Shown one piece after another: positions 54,932 to 64,000 of a DNA stretch of 64,000 bases. The notes beneath the pieces were generated by a model. That model was given only the letters and a program-made list of their open reading frames with translations, was not told the origin of the DNA and ran no database searches. The stretch comes from Aquipseudomonas alcaligenes. Its GTDB lineage: Bacteria > Pseudomonadota > Gammaproteobacteria > Pseudomonadales > Pseudomonadaceae. The position numbers were made by a program, and so were the translations under genes. The first letter of the stretch is position 1. Each line of letters begins with the position of its first letter. The DNA lies in NCBI RefSeq assembly GCF_900156545.1, contig NZ_FTNW01000005.1, positions 186,001 to 250,000 on the forward strand. Direction: 5' to 3'.

Positions 54932-56347
54932 ATGTTTGGTTCCCAAGACGACAAGCCATCGCCGGAGCAGTCCGGCGAGAAGAAATCCCTGTTCGGCTGG
55001 CTGCGCAAGAAGCCGGAGGCTGCTCAGGTGGCGGCCGAGCAGGCCCAGCCTGCGCCGGCACCTGAGGCGCCGCCGGCGGAGCCGGTTGCCGCTGCACCGG
55101 CTGCCCCAGTCGAGGCCCCGGCTCCGGCCGCACCCGCCGAGGTGGTCGTGGTACCTGCCGCCACCGAGCAGGCGCCGGTGACCGAGCCCGTGCCGGTTGC
55201 GCCTGCCATCGTGGAGCCCACAGATACTGCTCCGCCGACCGTTGCCGTGGATGAGACGCCGCGCCCGGCCTTCTCGCGCTTTCGCATCAATGCCGGCACC
55301 GAAGTTACCCATCCGGTGCACGAGCAGCCGCTGCCGGTCGAGGTGCTGCCCGAGCCGCAGCCGGAGGCCGAAGCAGCCCCCGTGCAGGTCGAGCAGAGCA
55401 AGCCCGGCGACAACCAGGGCGGCTGGTTCGCCCGCCTCAAGCAGAGCCTGTCGAAGACCAGCGCCAGCCTGGGCGAGGGCATGGCCAGTCTGTTCCTCGG
55501 CAAGAAGGCCATCGATGACGACCTGCTCGAAGAGCTGGAAACGCGTCTGCTCACCGCCGACGTCGGCGTCGAGGCTACCGGCGTCATCATCGACAGCCTG
55601 ACCAAACGCGTGGCGCGCAAGGAGCTGGCCGACAGCGGTGCGCTGTACAAGGCCCTGCAGGAAGAGCTGGGCGCGCTGCTCAAGCCGGTCGAGCAGCCTC
55701 TGCTGATCGCCGCCGAGAAGCAGCCCTACGTGATTCTGGTGGTTGGCGTGAATGGCGTCGGCAAGACCACCACCATCGGCAAGCTGGCCAAGAAACTGCA
55801 GGGCGAGGGCAAGAAGGTCATGCTCGCCGCCGGCGATACCTTCCGCGCCGCCGCCGTCGAGCAGCTGCAGGTGTGGGGTGAGCGCAACAACATCGCGGTG
55901 ATCGCCCAGCACACCGGCGCCGATTCCGCTTCGGTGATCTTCGATGCGGTGCAGGCGGCCAAGGCGCGCGGTATCGACGTGCTGATCGCCGATACGGCCG
56001 GACGTCTGCACACCAAAGACAACCTGATGGAAGAGCTGAAGAAGGTCCGTCGGGTCATCGGCAAGCTGGATGAGACGGCGCCGCACGAGGTGCTGCTGGT
56101 GCTGGACGCCGGCACCGGGCAGAACGCGATCAACCAGACCAAGCAGTTCAACCAGGCGGTGGCCCTCACCGGCCTGGCGCTGACCAAGCTGGATGGCACC
56201 GCCAAGGGCGGCGTGATCTTCGCCCTGGCCAAGCAGTTCGGCCTGCCGATCCGCTATATCGGTGTCGGTGAAGGCATCGACGATCTGCGCACTTTCGTTG
56301 CCGAGGACTTCGTCCAGGCGCTCTTCGCGGAGAAGGAACAGGGATGA
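54932..56347 (+). CDS. ftsY: Signal recognition particle receptor FtsY
   Basis: A 471-residue SRP receptor GTPase that docks ribosome-nascent chains at the membrane. A long acidic, Ala/Pro/Glu-rich A domain occupies about residues 1-165, followed by the NG domain: P-loop [41 protein letters not shown] and [10 protein letters not shown]. First gene of the ftsY-ftsE-ftsX cluster, overlapping ftsE by 4 bases; rpoH follows with its own promoter region. Confidence 0.97.
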   Translation: MFGSQDDKPSPEQSGEKKSLFGWLRKKPEAAQVAAEQAQPAPAPEAPPAEPVAAAPAAPVEAPAPAAPAEVVVVPAATEQAPVTEPVPVAPAIVEPTDTAPPTVAVDETPRPAFSRFRINAGTEVTHPVHEQPLPVEVLPEPQPEAEAAPVQVEQSKPGDNQGGWFARLKQSLSKTSASLGEGMASLFLGKKAIDDDLLEELETRLLTADVGVEATGVIIDSLTKRVARKELADSGALYKALQEELGALLKPVEQPLLIAAEKQPYVILVVGVNGVGKTTTIGKLAKKLQGEGKKVMLAAGDTFRAAAVEQLQVWGERNNIAVIAQHTGADSASVIFDAVQAAKARGIDVLIADTAGRLHTKDNLMEELKKVRRVIGKLDETAPHEVLLVLDAGTGQNAINQTKQFNQAVALTGLALTKLDGTAKGGVIFALAKQFGLPIRYIGVGEGIDDLRTFVAEDFVQALFAEKEQG

Positions 56348-57012
56348 TTCGATTCGAGCAGGTCGGCAAGCGGTACCCCAATGGCCATGTCGGGTTGCAC
56401 GAACTGAGTTTTAACGTGCGCCGTGGCGAGTTCCTGTTCGTTACGGGGCATTCCGGCGCCGGCAAGTCCACCCTGCTGCGCCTGTTGCTGGCGATGGAGC
56501 GCCCAACCAGCGGCAAGCTGCTGCTGGCCGGGCAGGACCTGTCGCAGATCACCACAGCGCAGATTCCCTTCCTGCGCCGGCAGATCGGCGTGGTGTTCCA
56601 GAACCACCAGCTGCTGTTCGACCGCAGTGTGTTCGACAATGTCGCCCTGCCGCTGCAGATACTCGGCCTGCCCAAGCCGGACATCGCCAAGCGGGTCAGT
56701 GCGGCGCTGGAACGCGTATCGCTGTCGGACAAGGCCGAGCAGTTCCCGGCCGACCTTTCCACCGGTCAGCAGCAGCGCGTCGGCATCGCCCGTGCCGTGG
56801 TGCACCGCCCGGCCCTGCTGCTGGCGGACGAACCCACCGGTAACCTCGACCCGCGCCTGGCCGCGGAGATCATGGGCGTGTTCGAGGACATCAACCGCCT
56901 CGGCACCACCGTGCTGATCGCCAGTCACGACCTGGCGCTGATCGCGCGCATGCGTCACCGCATGCTCACCCTGCAACGTGGCCGATTGATCGGCGATGGG
57001 GAGGCCGGCTGA
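56344..57012 (+). CDS. ftsE: Cell division ATP-binding protein FtsE
   Basis: A 222-residue ABC ATPase of the divisome. Walker A GHSGAGKSTLLRLL, signature LSTGQQQRVGIARAV, Walker B LLLADEPTGNLD and switch SHDLALI are intact. With FtsX it controls septal peptidoglycan hydrolases through EnvC-type activators. It overlaps ftsY by 4 bases and ftsX by one base. Confidence 0.97.
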   Translation: MIRFEQVGKRYPNGHVGLHELSFNVRRGEFLFVTGHSGAGKSTLLRLLLAMERPTSGKLLLAGQDLSQITTAQIPFLRRQIGVVFQNHQLLFDRSVFDNVALPLQILGLPKPDIAKRVSAALERVSLSDKAEQFPADLSTGQQQRVGIARAVVHRPALLLADEPTGNLDPRLAAEIMGVFEDINRLGTTVLIASHDLALIARMRHRMLTLQRGRLIGDGEAG

Positions 57013-58022
57013 TGAGCGACAAGCAACGCAATATCAAGGCTGCCGAGCGCGTCGGTGCCGTGCAGAGCAAGGCCGACAAGCCGATCAAGCAGGGCCCGGA
57101 TTTCTCCCATCTGTTCGCCGCCTGGGTCGAGAGCCATCGTGCCAGCCTGATCGACAGCCTCGGGCGCCTGGTCGGCCAGCCGATCGGCAGCTTCTTCACC
57201 TGCCTGGTGATGGCCGTGGCGCTGTCGCTGCCCATGGGCCTGGCCCTGTTGCTGGACAACGTCGAGCGTCTCGGCGGCTCCTGGCAGAAGGCGGCGCAGA
57301 TTTCCCTGTACCTCAAGGTGGAGGCCGGTGATGACGCCGGTCTGCAGCTGCGCGACGAGATCGCCGCACTGGATGACGTTGCCGAAGCCGAGTTCATCGG
57401 CCGCGAGGCCGGCCTGGCGGCGTTCGAGCAGCAATCCGGGCTTGGTCAGGCCCTGCGCGATCTGCCGGAGAATCCGCTGCCCGCGGTGGTGGTGGTGACG
57501 CCCAAGGAAATCGACAAGCCGCGCCTCGAGGCCCTGCGCCTGCGCCTCAGCGAAATGCCGGGCGTCGACCAGGCGCAGCTCGACCTGCAGTGGGTGGAGC
57601 GTCTGACCGCCATCCTCGGCCTGGGTGATCGCTTCGTCTTCGGCCTGACCCTGTTGCTGGTGATGGCGCTGCTGCTGGTGATCGGCAACACCATCCGCCT
57701 GCACATCGAAAACCGTCGCAGCGAGATCGAGGTGATCAAGCTGGTCGGCGGCACCGATGGCTATGTGCGCCGTCCCTTCCTTTATATGGGCGCGCTCTAT
57801 GGCCTAGGTGCGGGGTTGCTGGCCTGGGGACTGCTGGCCTTCGGCCTGGACTGGCTGAACGATGCGGTGGTGCGCCTGGCCGGCCTCTACGGCAGCGACT
57901 TCGCGCTGGATGGTGTGCCGGTGGCCGATGGTCTGTCGCTGCTGTTGGGGGCGTTGTTCCTCGGCTATATTGGCGCCTGGCTGGCCGTGGCACGCCACCT
58001 GAGCGAACTTGCGCCACGCTAG
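57012..58022 (+). CDS. ftsX: Cell division protein FtsX
   Basis: A 336-residue inner-membrane protein with a long cytosolic N-terminus, a first helix near residues 62-82 (LVMAVALSLPMGLALLLDNV), a periplasmic domain (about 90-200) and three C-terminal helices (about 210-335). It relays FtsE ATPase activity to periplasmic amidase activators. Start overlaps ftsE stop (TGATG). Confidence 0.96.
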   Translation: MSDKQRNIKAAERVGAVQSKADKPIKQGPDFSHLFAAWVESHRASLIDSLGRLVGQPIGSFFTCLVMAVALSLPMGLALLLDNVERLGGSWQKAAQISLYLKVEAGDDAGLQLRDEIAALDDVAEAEFIGREAGLAAFEQQSGLGQALRDLPENPLPAVVVVTPKEIDKPRLEALRLRLSEMPGVDQAQLDLQWVERLTAILGLGDRFVFGLTLLLVMALLLVIGNTIRLHIENRRSEIEVIKLVGGTDGYVRRPFLYMGALYGLGAGLLAWGLLAFGLDWLNDAVVRLAGLYGSDFALDGVPVADGLSLLLGALFLGYIGAWLAVARHLSELAPR

Positions 58023-58062
58023 CAATCCCTTGATTTCGATCAAAAATTGAGCATCTGTAAGG

Positions 58063-58090
58063 GAACTTTTCCACCGGTTCCCTGCTCAGA
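58063..58090 (+). promoter_or_regulatory. AlgU/RpoE-like promoter upstream of rpoH
   Basis: GAACTT (58063-58068), 17 bases, TCAGA (58086-58090), close to the GAACTT-N16/17-TCTGA pattern of extracytoplasmic stress sigma factors. AlgU-dependent rpoH transcription is known in P. aeruginosa. A GGTTCC repeat sits inside the spacer. Confidence 0.5.
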
Positions 58091-58137
58091 ATCGGCAGTG
58101 CTAGACTGCACCAGCCCTGTAATACCGGAGGTTTTTG

Positions 58138-58992
<855 letters not shown>

Positions 58993-59008
58993 GCTGCAGC
59001 ACCCCGCA

Positions 59009-59034
59009 AAGCCGCACCCAGGTGCGGCTTTTTT
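59009..59034 (+). terminator. Rho-independent terminator of rpoH
   Basis: AAGCCGCAC, loop CCAG, GTGCGGCTT, then a T-run through 59034. Strong and 17 bases after the rpoH stop. The next gene's ribosome site begins only a few bases beyond it. Confidence 0.9.
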
Positions 59035-59051
59035 CTGTCCGGAGCCTTTTC

Positions 59052-59654
59052 GTGAGTCGTCGCCCGCCTGCCTTGCTGTTCACCATCGTCGCCCTGGCCA
59101 GCTGCCTGCTTGGCTACTGGTGGCTGCAGCCGCGCGCCGAAAAGACTGCGCCGCTGCCCTGGTGGAGCGAGTGGCAGGCGGGCGTGCTGCAGCCGCTGGC
59201 CGAAGACCGCCTGACCCTGGGCCAGTTGAAGGCCCGGCTGCCTGCGGCCGAGCTGTGGCTGCAGCCGCGCCTCGATGGTCCGCGCCTGGTGCTGCGCGAT
59301 AGCCAGTCCCTGGCCTCGGGCACCTGGGCGCTGGAAGCCGAGCTGGCTCTCAGCGATGCCCAGCGCGCCAGCCTGGCGGCCGCCAGCGGGGTGAAGCCCA
59401 ATGACGCCGAGCTGCCGCAATCGGCGCAGATGCTCGAGCAGTTGGCCGGGCAGCGCATCGAGGCGCTCAACCTGCAGCCGCAGCAGGCCGTCTCCGCGGC
59501 GGGCCTCAGCGCCAGTCTGGGCGAGCCGCGCCTGCGCCTGCAGCTGCAAGAGGGAGAAGCCTGGGTCTATCCGCAGCTGGGGCTGACCGCGCACCTGCGC
59601 GGCGAGCAGTTGCAGTTGCTGCGGGCGGTGCCGCGGCGGCTGCTCAGTCGCTGA
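59052..59654 (+). CDS. Hypothetical membrane-anchored protein
   Basis: A 200-residue protein with one N-terminal hydrophobic segment (ALLFTIVALASCLLGYWWL) and a Leu/Ala/Gln-rich outer domain with no recognised fold. The GTG start at 59052 has GGAG 7 bases before it; the upstream in-frame ATG lies inside the rpoH terminator and is rejected. A similar unnamed gene occupies this place in P. aeruginosa as I recall. Function unknown. Confidence 0.75.
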   Translation: MSRRPPALLFTIVALASCLLGYWWLQPRAEKTAPLPWWSEWQAGVLQPLAEDRLTLGQLKARLPAAELWLQPRLDGPRLVLRDSQSLASGTWALEAELALSDAQRASLAAASGVKPNDAELPQSAQMLEQLAGQRIEALNLQPQQAVSAAGLSASLGEPRLRLQLQEGEAWVYPQLGLTAHLRGEQLQLLRAVPRRLLSR

Positions 59655-59744
59655 CGTCCTCGGCATTCGCGGCTGGCGTGCTCGGCGTGGCGGGGCAGGG
59701 CGCCTTGCCGGCAGGATCCTGGATCACCCGAGTGAGCACCCTCC

Positions 59745-60431
59745 ATGTCCGTCTCCCAGCGTCGCTGTTTTGTTCTGGCCATCGGTCTGGGCCTGCTCTA
59801 CCTGGCCCTGCTGCCGTTCAAGCCCTATCCCCTCGGCTGGCTGCTCAAGCCGTTGCCCATGCTGCTGTTCGCCGGGCTGGTCTGGCGTGCCTTTCCCGGT
59901 GCGCCCGGGCGCTGGCTGGCGCTGGGTTATGGCGCGGCGGCGGCCGGTGACTTCTTTCTCGATTTCGGCGATCGCGACGGCCTGTTCATCCAGGCGCTGC
60001 TGGCATTTCTGGTCAACCAGATCGCCTTTGCCATCGCCTTCATCTTGCTCGGTCGCGGTCGTTGCTGGTCCTGGCCGCGGGTGGCGCCGGTGCTGGTCTA
60101 CGGCCTGACGGTCGGCGCCTGGCTGTTGCCGGCCGCCGGCGCGCTGCAGGTGCCGGTGGCGATCTACCTGGGCTGCCTGTTGCTCATGGCGCTGCTCGCC
60201 ACGCGCCTGGAAGCGAAGCCAGGTCCCTTGTGGCTGGGGGTCATGCTGTTCGTGGTGGCGGATTCGCTGATCGGGGTGAACAAGTTCGTCCAGCCGTTCC
60301 CGCATGCCGTGCTGGTGATCGTCTGCTGCTACTTCAGCGGCCAGGCGCTGATCGCCTGGGGGCTGTTGCGTCTCAGGGCAGCGGCAGCCACTGCGGCCAC
60401 CAGTCCGGCGCCTGTCGCGACAGCTGGCTGA
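59745..60431 (+). CDS. YhhN/TMEM86 family membrane protein (lysoplasmalogenase-like)
   Basis: A 228-residue protein with about eight membrane helices, matching the YhhN family whose animal member hydrolyses lysoplasmalogen. Family marks are LKPLPMLLFAGLVW, GDFFLDFGD and the late VADSLIGVNKF acidic motif. Whether the bacterial enzyme uses that substrate is unknown. Its last 59 bases are antisense to the 3' end of mtgA. Confidence 0.85.
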   Translation: MSVSQRRCFVLAIGLGLLYLALLPFKPYPLGWLLKPLPMLLFAGLVWRAFPGAPGRWLALGYGAAAAGDFFLDFGDRDGLFIQALLAFLVNQIAFAIAFILLGRGRCWSWPRVAPVLVYGLTVGAWLLPAAGALQVPVAIYLGCLLLMALLATRLEAKPGPLWLGVMLFVVADSLIGVNKFVQPFPHAVLVIVCCYFSGQALIAWGLLRLRAAAATAATSPAPVATAG

Positions 60432-61110
60432 TGTAGTGGCTGCCGCCGAGCTGATAGCTCTGCTGGCGGATCCAGTTGGCCCGCCGCTGAATGCGCGGCC
60501 CCGGGCGGCTGGCGCTCCAGGCGCGCGGATTGGGTAGCACGGCGGCCAGCAGGCTGGCCTGCTGACGCGACAGGTAGGGTGCGGCGACCTTAAAGTGGTG
60601 GCGCGCGGCTGCCTCCGCGCCGAACACACCGTCGCCCCATTCCACACTGTTGAGGTACACCTCGAGGATGCGCTGCTTCGGCCAGAGCAGCTCGATCAGC
60701 CCGGTGAACCAGGCCTCCAGCGCCTTGCGCGGCCAGCTGCGGCCGGACCAGAGGAACAGATTCTTGGCCACCTGCTGGCTGATGGTGCTGGCGCCGCGCA
60801 GGCTGCCGCCATCGGCGTTGTGCGCCAGGGCCTGGCGGATGGCGCTGACGTCAAAGCCCCAGTGCTCGGCGAACTTCTGGTCCTCGGCGGCGATCACCGC
60901 GATCTTCAGGTCGTTCGGCAGTTCGTGCCAGGGACGCCAGGTGCGCTGCAGGTCGATCGGTTTGCCGTCGACCCAGGACTGTACCTTGCGCTCGACCATC
61001 AGTGCCGTGCCGGGTGGGTCGATCCAGCGCAGCGCCAGCACCAGCACGGCGCTGAGGGCGGCGAACCACAGCAGCAGTTTGGTCAGGCGACGGAGCAGGT
61101 TGCGCAGCAT
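60373..61110 (-). CDS. mtgA: Monofunctional biosynthetic peptidoglycan transglycosylase
   Basis: A 245-residue GT51 enzyme that polymerises lipid II into glycan strands without a transpeptidase domain. It has one N-terminal anchor helix (about residues 10-30). The catalytic Glu motif is AAEDQKFAEHWGFD, followed by GASTISQQVAKNLFLW, a KALEAWFTGLIEL motif and ILEVYLNSVEWGDG. Stop and the YhhN stop overlap by 59 bp in opposite strands. Confidence 0.96.
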   Translation of the reverse strand: MLRNLLRRLTKLLLWFAALSAVLVLALRWIDPPGTALMVERKVQSWVDGKPIDLQRTWRPWHELPNDLKIAVIAAEDQKFAEHWGFDVSAIRQALAHNADGGSLRGASTISQQVAKNLFLWSGRSWPRKALEAWFTGLIELLWPKQRILEVYLNSVEWGDGVFGAEAAARHHFKVAAPYLSRQQASLLAAVLPNPRAWSASRPGPRIQRRANWIRQQSYQLGGSHYISQLSRQAPDWWPQWLPLP

Positions 61111-61172
61111 GGCTTGGCCCGGTTGGAGGGAGCGGCCATTATAGCGGCCGCATTGAATCTGTCTGGGGAGCC

Positions 61173-61553
61173 ATGATGTTACGAGTCTTTCTGCTGCTGG
61201 CGGCCGTGGCCGGCTTCTTCGGCGTGGCGCTGGGCGCTTTCGCCGCCCATGGCTTGAAAGGCCAGCTGAGTGCCGAATACCTGGCGGTGTTCCAGACCGG
61301 CGTGCACTACCAGCTGGTGCACGCGCTGGCGCTGTTCGGCGTGGCGCTGCTGGCCGAACGTCTGCCGGGGCGTCTGGTGAAGGCCGCCGGCAGCCTGTTC
61401 GCGCTCGGTATCCTGCTGTTTTCCGGCAGCCTCTACGCCCTGACCCTGAGTGGCCTGAGCAAGCTCGGCATGATCACTCCATTGGGCGGTGTGAGCTTCC
61501 TCGCCGGCTGGCTGTGCCTGGGGCTGGCCGCGCTGCGGGGCGGGCGGGCCTGA
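61173..61553 (+). CDS. DUF423 family membrane protein
   Basis: A 126-residue protein with four hydrophobic helices and the DUF423 landmarks GFFGVALGAFAAHGLKG, YQLVHALALFGVALL and ITPLGGVSFLAGW. Function unknown; E. coli YgdD is a relative. GGGGAG precedes the ATG pair at 61173/61176. Confidence 0.87.
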   Translation: MMLRVFLLLAAVAGFFGVALGAFAAHGLKGQLSAEYLAVFQTGVHYQLVHALALFGVALLAERLPGRLVKAAGSLFALGILLFSGSLYALTLSGLSKLGMITPLGGVSFLAGWLCLGLAALRGGRA

Positions 61554-61632
61554 CCGATGGTACGCACGTACCTTGGTCGATCCGGTTGATCGGGCTAGAA
61601 TGCCGACCCTTTCATGTTCTGACCGCCCAGCC

Positions 61633-61833
61633 ATGCACATCCAGTTGAACGGCCAACCCTTCGAGCTACCCGACGGCGCCACTGTCGCTGACCTGCTCGT
61701 GCGCCTGGATGCAGCCGGCAAGCGGGTGGCGGTCGAGCTCAACCTGGACATCGTGCCGCGCAGCCAGCACGGCGCCACCGTCCTGCATGACGGCGACCAG
61801 CTGGAAGTCGTCCACGCCATCGGCGGCGGCTAG
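61633..61833 (+). CDS. thiS: Sulfur carrier protein ThiS
   Basis: A 66-residue ubiquitin-like carrier that holds thiocarboxylate sulfur at its C-terminal glycine for thiazole synthesis. The end reads VVHAIGGG, giving the needed terminal Gly-Gly. The opening [15 protein letters not shown] is typical. It is followed by thiG after 17 bases, so the two are co-transcribed. Confidence 0.95.
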   Translation: MHIQLNGQPFELPDGATVADLLVRLDAAGKRVAVELNLDIVPRSQHGATVLHDGDQLEVVHAIGGG

Positions 61834-61850
61834 TCGCCCGAGGAACTGCC

Positions 61851-62642
61851 ATGAGCGCCATCATCGACAAGCCCTTTACCCTGGCTGGCCGCACCTACGA
61901 GTCGCGCCTGCTGGTCGGTACCGGCAAGTACAAGGACCTCGAGGAAACCCGTCTGGCCATCGAGGCCAGTGGTGCGGAGATCGTCACCGTGGCCGTGCGC
62001 CGGACCAATATCGGGCAGAACCCGGGCGAGCCGAACCTGCTCGACGTGATCTCGCCGGACAAGTACACCATCCTGCCCAACACGGCCGGCTGCTATAACG
62101 CCGAGGAAGCGGTGCGTACCTGCCGCCTGGCGCGCGAGCTGCTCGATGGCCACAAGCTGGTCAAGCTGGAAGTGCTGGCGGACCAGAAGACCCTGTTCCC
62201 CAACGTGATCGAGACCCTCAAGGCCGCCGAAGTGCTGGTCAAGGAAGGCTTCGACGTGATGGTTTACACCAGCGACGATCCGATCATCGCCCGCCAGCTG
62301 GCCGAGATGGGCTGCATCGCGGTGATGCCGCTGGCCGGCCTGATCGGCACTGGCCTGGGCATCTGCAACCCCTACAACCTGCGCATTATCCTCGAAGAGG
62401 CGAGCGTGCCGGTGCTGGTCGATGCCGGCGTAGGCACCGCTTCCGACGCCACCATCGCCATGGAGCTGGGCTGCGAGGCGGTGCTGATGAACAGCGCCAT
62501 CGCCCACGCGCAGAACCCGATCCTGATGGGCGCGGCGATGAAGCACGCGATCATCGCCGGGCGCATGGCCTACCTGGCCGGGCGCATGCCGAAGAAACTC
62601 TATGCCAGCGCGTCCTCGCCGCTGGATGGCCTGATCAAGTAA
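61851..62642 (+). CDS. thiG: Thiazole synthase
   Basis: A 263-residue TIM-barrel enzyme that joins deoxyxylulose phosphate, ThiS thiocarboxylate and dehydroglycine into the thiazole phosphate of thiamin. The opening [15 protein letters not shown], the Schiff-base Lys in [10 protein letters not shown] and the phosphate loops ([22 protein letters not shown]) are visible. Follows thiS and precedes trmB by 9 bases. No thiamin riboswitch was seen upstream. Confidence 0.97.
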   Translation: MSAIIDKPFTLAGRTYESRLLVGTGKYKDLEETRLAIEASGAEIVTVAVRRTNIGQNPGEPNLLDVISPDKYTILPNTAGCYNAEEAVRTCRLARELLDGHKLVKLEVLADQKTLFPNVIETLKAAEVLVKEGFDVMVYTSDDPIIARQLAEMGCIAVMPLAGLIGTGLGICNPYNLRIILEEASVPVLVDAGVGTASDATIAMELGCEAVLMNSAIAHAQNPILMGAAMKHAIIAGRMAYLAGRMPKKLYASASSPLDGLIK

Positions 62643-62651
62643 GAGAACCCC

Positions 62652-63371
62652 ATGAGTGAAGTCATCGAGTCGGTAGACGAAGGCGCCGACGAGCGCCCGC
62701 GGCGCGGCATCAAGAGTTTCGTCATGCGCTCCGGGCGCATGACCGAGGGCCAGCAGCGCGGCCTCGATCAAGGCTGGCCGAAATACGGCCTGGAGCTGGC
62801 CGACGGCCTGCGCGACTTCGATCAGGTGTTCGGTCGTAGCGCGCCGCGCACCTTCGAGATCGGCTTCGGCATGGGCCATGCCACCCTGGAGATGGCGGCC
62901 GCCGCGCCGGAGCAGGACTTCATCGGCGTGGAAGTGCACAAGCCGGGCGTCGGTGCCCTGCTCAACGGCATGCTCACGCAGAACCTGTCGAACATCCGCG
63001 TGTACAGCTGCGACGCCCTGGAAGTGCTGCGCGACTGCGTGGCCGATGCCAGCCTCGATCGCGTCCTGCTGTTCTTCCCCGATCCCTGGCACAAGGCTCG
63101 CCATCACAAGCGCCGCATCGTCCAGCCGGCGTTTGCCGAACTGGTGCGCAGCAAGCTGAAGATTGGCGGGGTGCTGCATATGGCCACCGATTGGCAGCCA
63201 TACGCGGAACATATGTTGGAGGTAATGTCGCTGGCGCCGGGCTACCATAATGTGGCGGGTAACGCAGGTTATGTGGAACGGCCGAGCGAGCGCCCGGTGA
63301 CCAAGTTCGAGAAGCGCGGCGAGCGCCTCGGGCATGGTGTGTGGGATCTCAAGTTCCAACGCTGCGAGTAA
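62652..63371 (+). CDS. trmB: tRNA (guanine-N7)-methyltransferase
   Basis: A 239-residue enzyme making m7G46 in tRNA variable loops. The SAM motif is [14 protein letters not shown], followed by [14 protein letters not shown] and the family motif [18 protein letters not shown]. The C-terminus [19 protein letters not shown] is typical. It shares the thiSG transcript by spacing. Confidence 0.96.
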   Translation: MSEVIESVDEGADERPRRGIKSFVMRSGRMTEGQQRGLDQGWPKYGLELADGLRDFDQVFGRSAPRTFEIGFGMGHATLEMAAAAPEQDFIGVEVHKPGVGALLNGMLTQNLSNIRVYSCDALEVLRDCVADASLDRVLLFFPDPWHKARHHKRRIVQPAFAELVRSKLKIGGVLHMATDWQPYAEHMLEVMSLAPGYHNVAGNAGYVERPSERPVTKFEKRGERLGHGVWDLKFQRCE

Positions 63372-63463
63372 AGATTCGACGCTCCGCAGGATGCGGGGCC
63401 CAAACGACCGGGTCCACCCGGCGCCAGGAAGGCCAAGCCTCACCCACCGGCAATCTGCATGCG

Positions 63464-63513
63464 CGACCCGAACGGGTCGTACGAATAAGAACAGCGGCAC
63501 CTGAGTGTGCCGC
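63464..63513 (+). promoter_or_regulatory. Two small hairpins in the leader of the DUF1329 gene
   Basis: CGACCCG-AA-CGGGTCG (63464-63479) and GCGGCAC-CTGAGT-GTGCCGC (63494-63513). The second ends directly before the GAGGAG ribosome site. Either could end trmB transcription or tune the downstream start; no T-run is present. Confidence 0.4.
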
Positions 63514-63524
63514 GAGGAGAAAGC

Positions 63525-64000
63525 TGTGCTGAGAACTATTGCAGTCCTGTCGCTGGCCGCCGCCGTCAGCCTGCCGGCGCATGCCCGCGTCGACGCCGCC
63601 CAGGCCGCGCGCCTCGGGCAAGATCTGATGCCGCTGGGCGGCGAGCGTGCCGGCAATGCCGCCGGCACCATTCCCTCCTGGGAAGGCGGATTGTCCACGC
63701 CACCGGCCAACTACCAGCCTGGCATGCACCACCCGGATCCCTATGCCGCCGACAAGGAGCTGTACCGCGTCGACAAGAGCAACATGGCCCAGTACAAGGC
63801 CCTGTTGACCCCGGGATACCAGAAGCTGCTGGAAAAGAGCCCGGATTATTACCTGCGCGTGCTGCCCACTCGCCGCAGCGCCGCCTCGCCGCAGCGTATC
63901 TACGACGCCACCCGCTACAACGCCACCAATGCCGGCCTGATCGCCGGTGGTAACGGCATCGAGGGCACTGCCGCCGGTATTCCCTTCCCGATTCCGCAGA
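63525..64000 (+). CDS. DUF1329 family exported protein, 5' part
   Basis: The first 158 codons of a gene that runs off the right edge. GTG at 63525 has GAGGAG seven bases upstream and gives a signal peptide (LRTIAVLSLAAAVSLPAHA). The mature start RVDAAQAARLGQDLMPLGGE and the phrase GNAAGTIPSWEGGL are typical of DUF1329 proteins, often found with outer-membrane lipid or ester metabolism genes. A second protein often encoded beside these (DUF1302) would lie outside the window. Function unknown. Confidence 0.85.

Noticed and set aside
61554..61632. Possible thiamin (TPP) riboswitch before thiS
   Set aside because: The 79-bp leader lacks the conserved THI-box segments (CUGAGA and the ACCUG-type element in the right order).
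61830..63710. A 626-codon open frame opposite thiG, trmB and the DUF1329 gene
   Set aside because: Antisense to three recognised genes; composition typical of GC-driven spurious frames.

Overview
The window is high-GC chromosomal DNA from a gammaproteobacterium, almost certainly a Pseudomonas near the P. aeruginosa / P. alcaligenes-mendocina groups. Protein content and codon use support this. So does a gene order that, from memory, follows P. aeruginosa PAO1 over long stretches (lgt-thyA, folA, ilvD, mutM, ggt-like / ferredoxin / coaD, rsmD plus two M16 peptidases, ftsY-ftsE-ftsX-rpoH, mtgA, thiS-thiG-trmB). No tRNA, rRNA, CRISPR array, insertion sequence, prophage or integrase gene was found.

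Layout. 1-7.1 kb: the 3' end of ppk, then mostly small DUF and enzyme genes and a chemotaxis receptor with an unusual His-containing membrane sensor. 7.2-9.7 kb: TauE/SafE permease, lgt, thyA. 9.7-17.4 kb: a complete phosphonate (2-aminoethylphosphonate-type) locus with LysR regulator, ABC ATPase, fused permease, phnX, binding protein, FAD oxidoreductase and PhnZ-type HD oxygenase, but no phnW. 17.4-26 kb: a GTPase/DUF2868 pair, a diguanylate cyclase, folA, a TylF methyltransferase/YitT pair, a phosphoesterase and ilvD. 26.4-36 kb: an OpgB-like phosphoglycerol transferase with an atypical C-terminus, rlmI, an HDOD protein, mutM, an acyltransferase, ggt, ferredoxin and coaD. 35.7-40.5 kb: an alcohol/aldehyde oxidation operon (GMC oxidoreductase, Tat subunit, coniferyl-type aldehyde dehydrogenase) divergent from its TetR regulator. 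40.6-47.8 kb: a four-gene exopolysaccharide cluster (wecB, nfrB, nfrA, DUF4434) with 4-bp overlaps at every junction. 47.8-50.6 kb: a YheT hydrolase and a divergent GT2 / UDP-xylose synthase pair. 50.6-64 kb: rsmD with two M16 peptidases, a BLUF photoreceptor, ftsYEX-rpoH, mtgA, thiSG, trmB and a truncated DUF1329 gene.

The most interesting content is threefold. (1) The wecB-nfrB-nfrA-DUF4434 cluster looks like a c-di-GMP-controlled N-acetylmannosamine polymer system related to the E. coli N4 phage receptor glycan. Its synthase carries two pairs of MshEN-type c-di-GMP motifs, and its last gene probably starts with CTG. (2) The phosphonate operon combines the hydrolytic PhnX route with a PhnZ-type oxygenase and a FAD oxidase-like enzyme, and lacks the usual transaminase. 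(3) Closely matching TGTACA-type repeats lie upstream of the BLUF photoreceptor gene and of a distant chemotaxis receptor gene, suggesting a shared light-responsive regulon.

Several intergenic gaps hold a dispersed family of CCCTCTCCC/GGGAGAGGG palindromes, sometimes nested into composite elements, and there is one REP-like hairpin. All functional statements come from reading the sequence plus knowledge of families; no database search was run.
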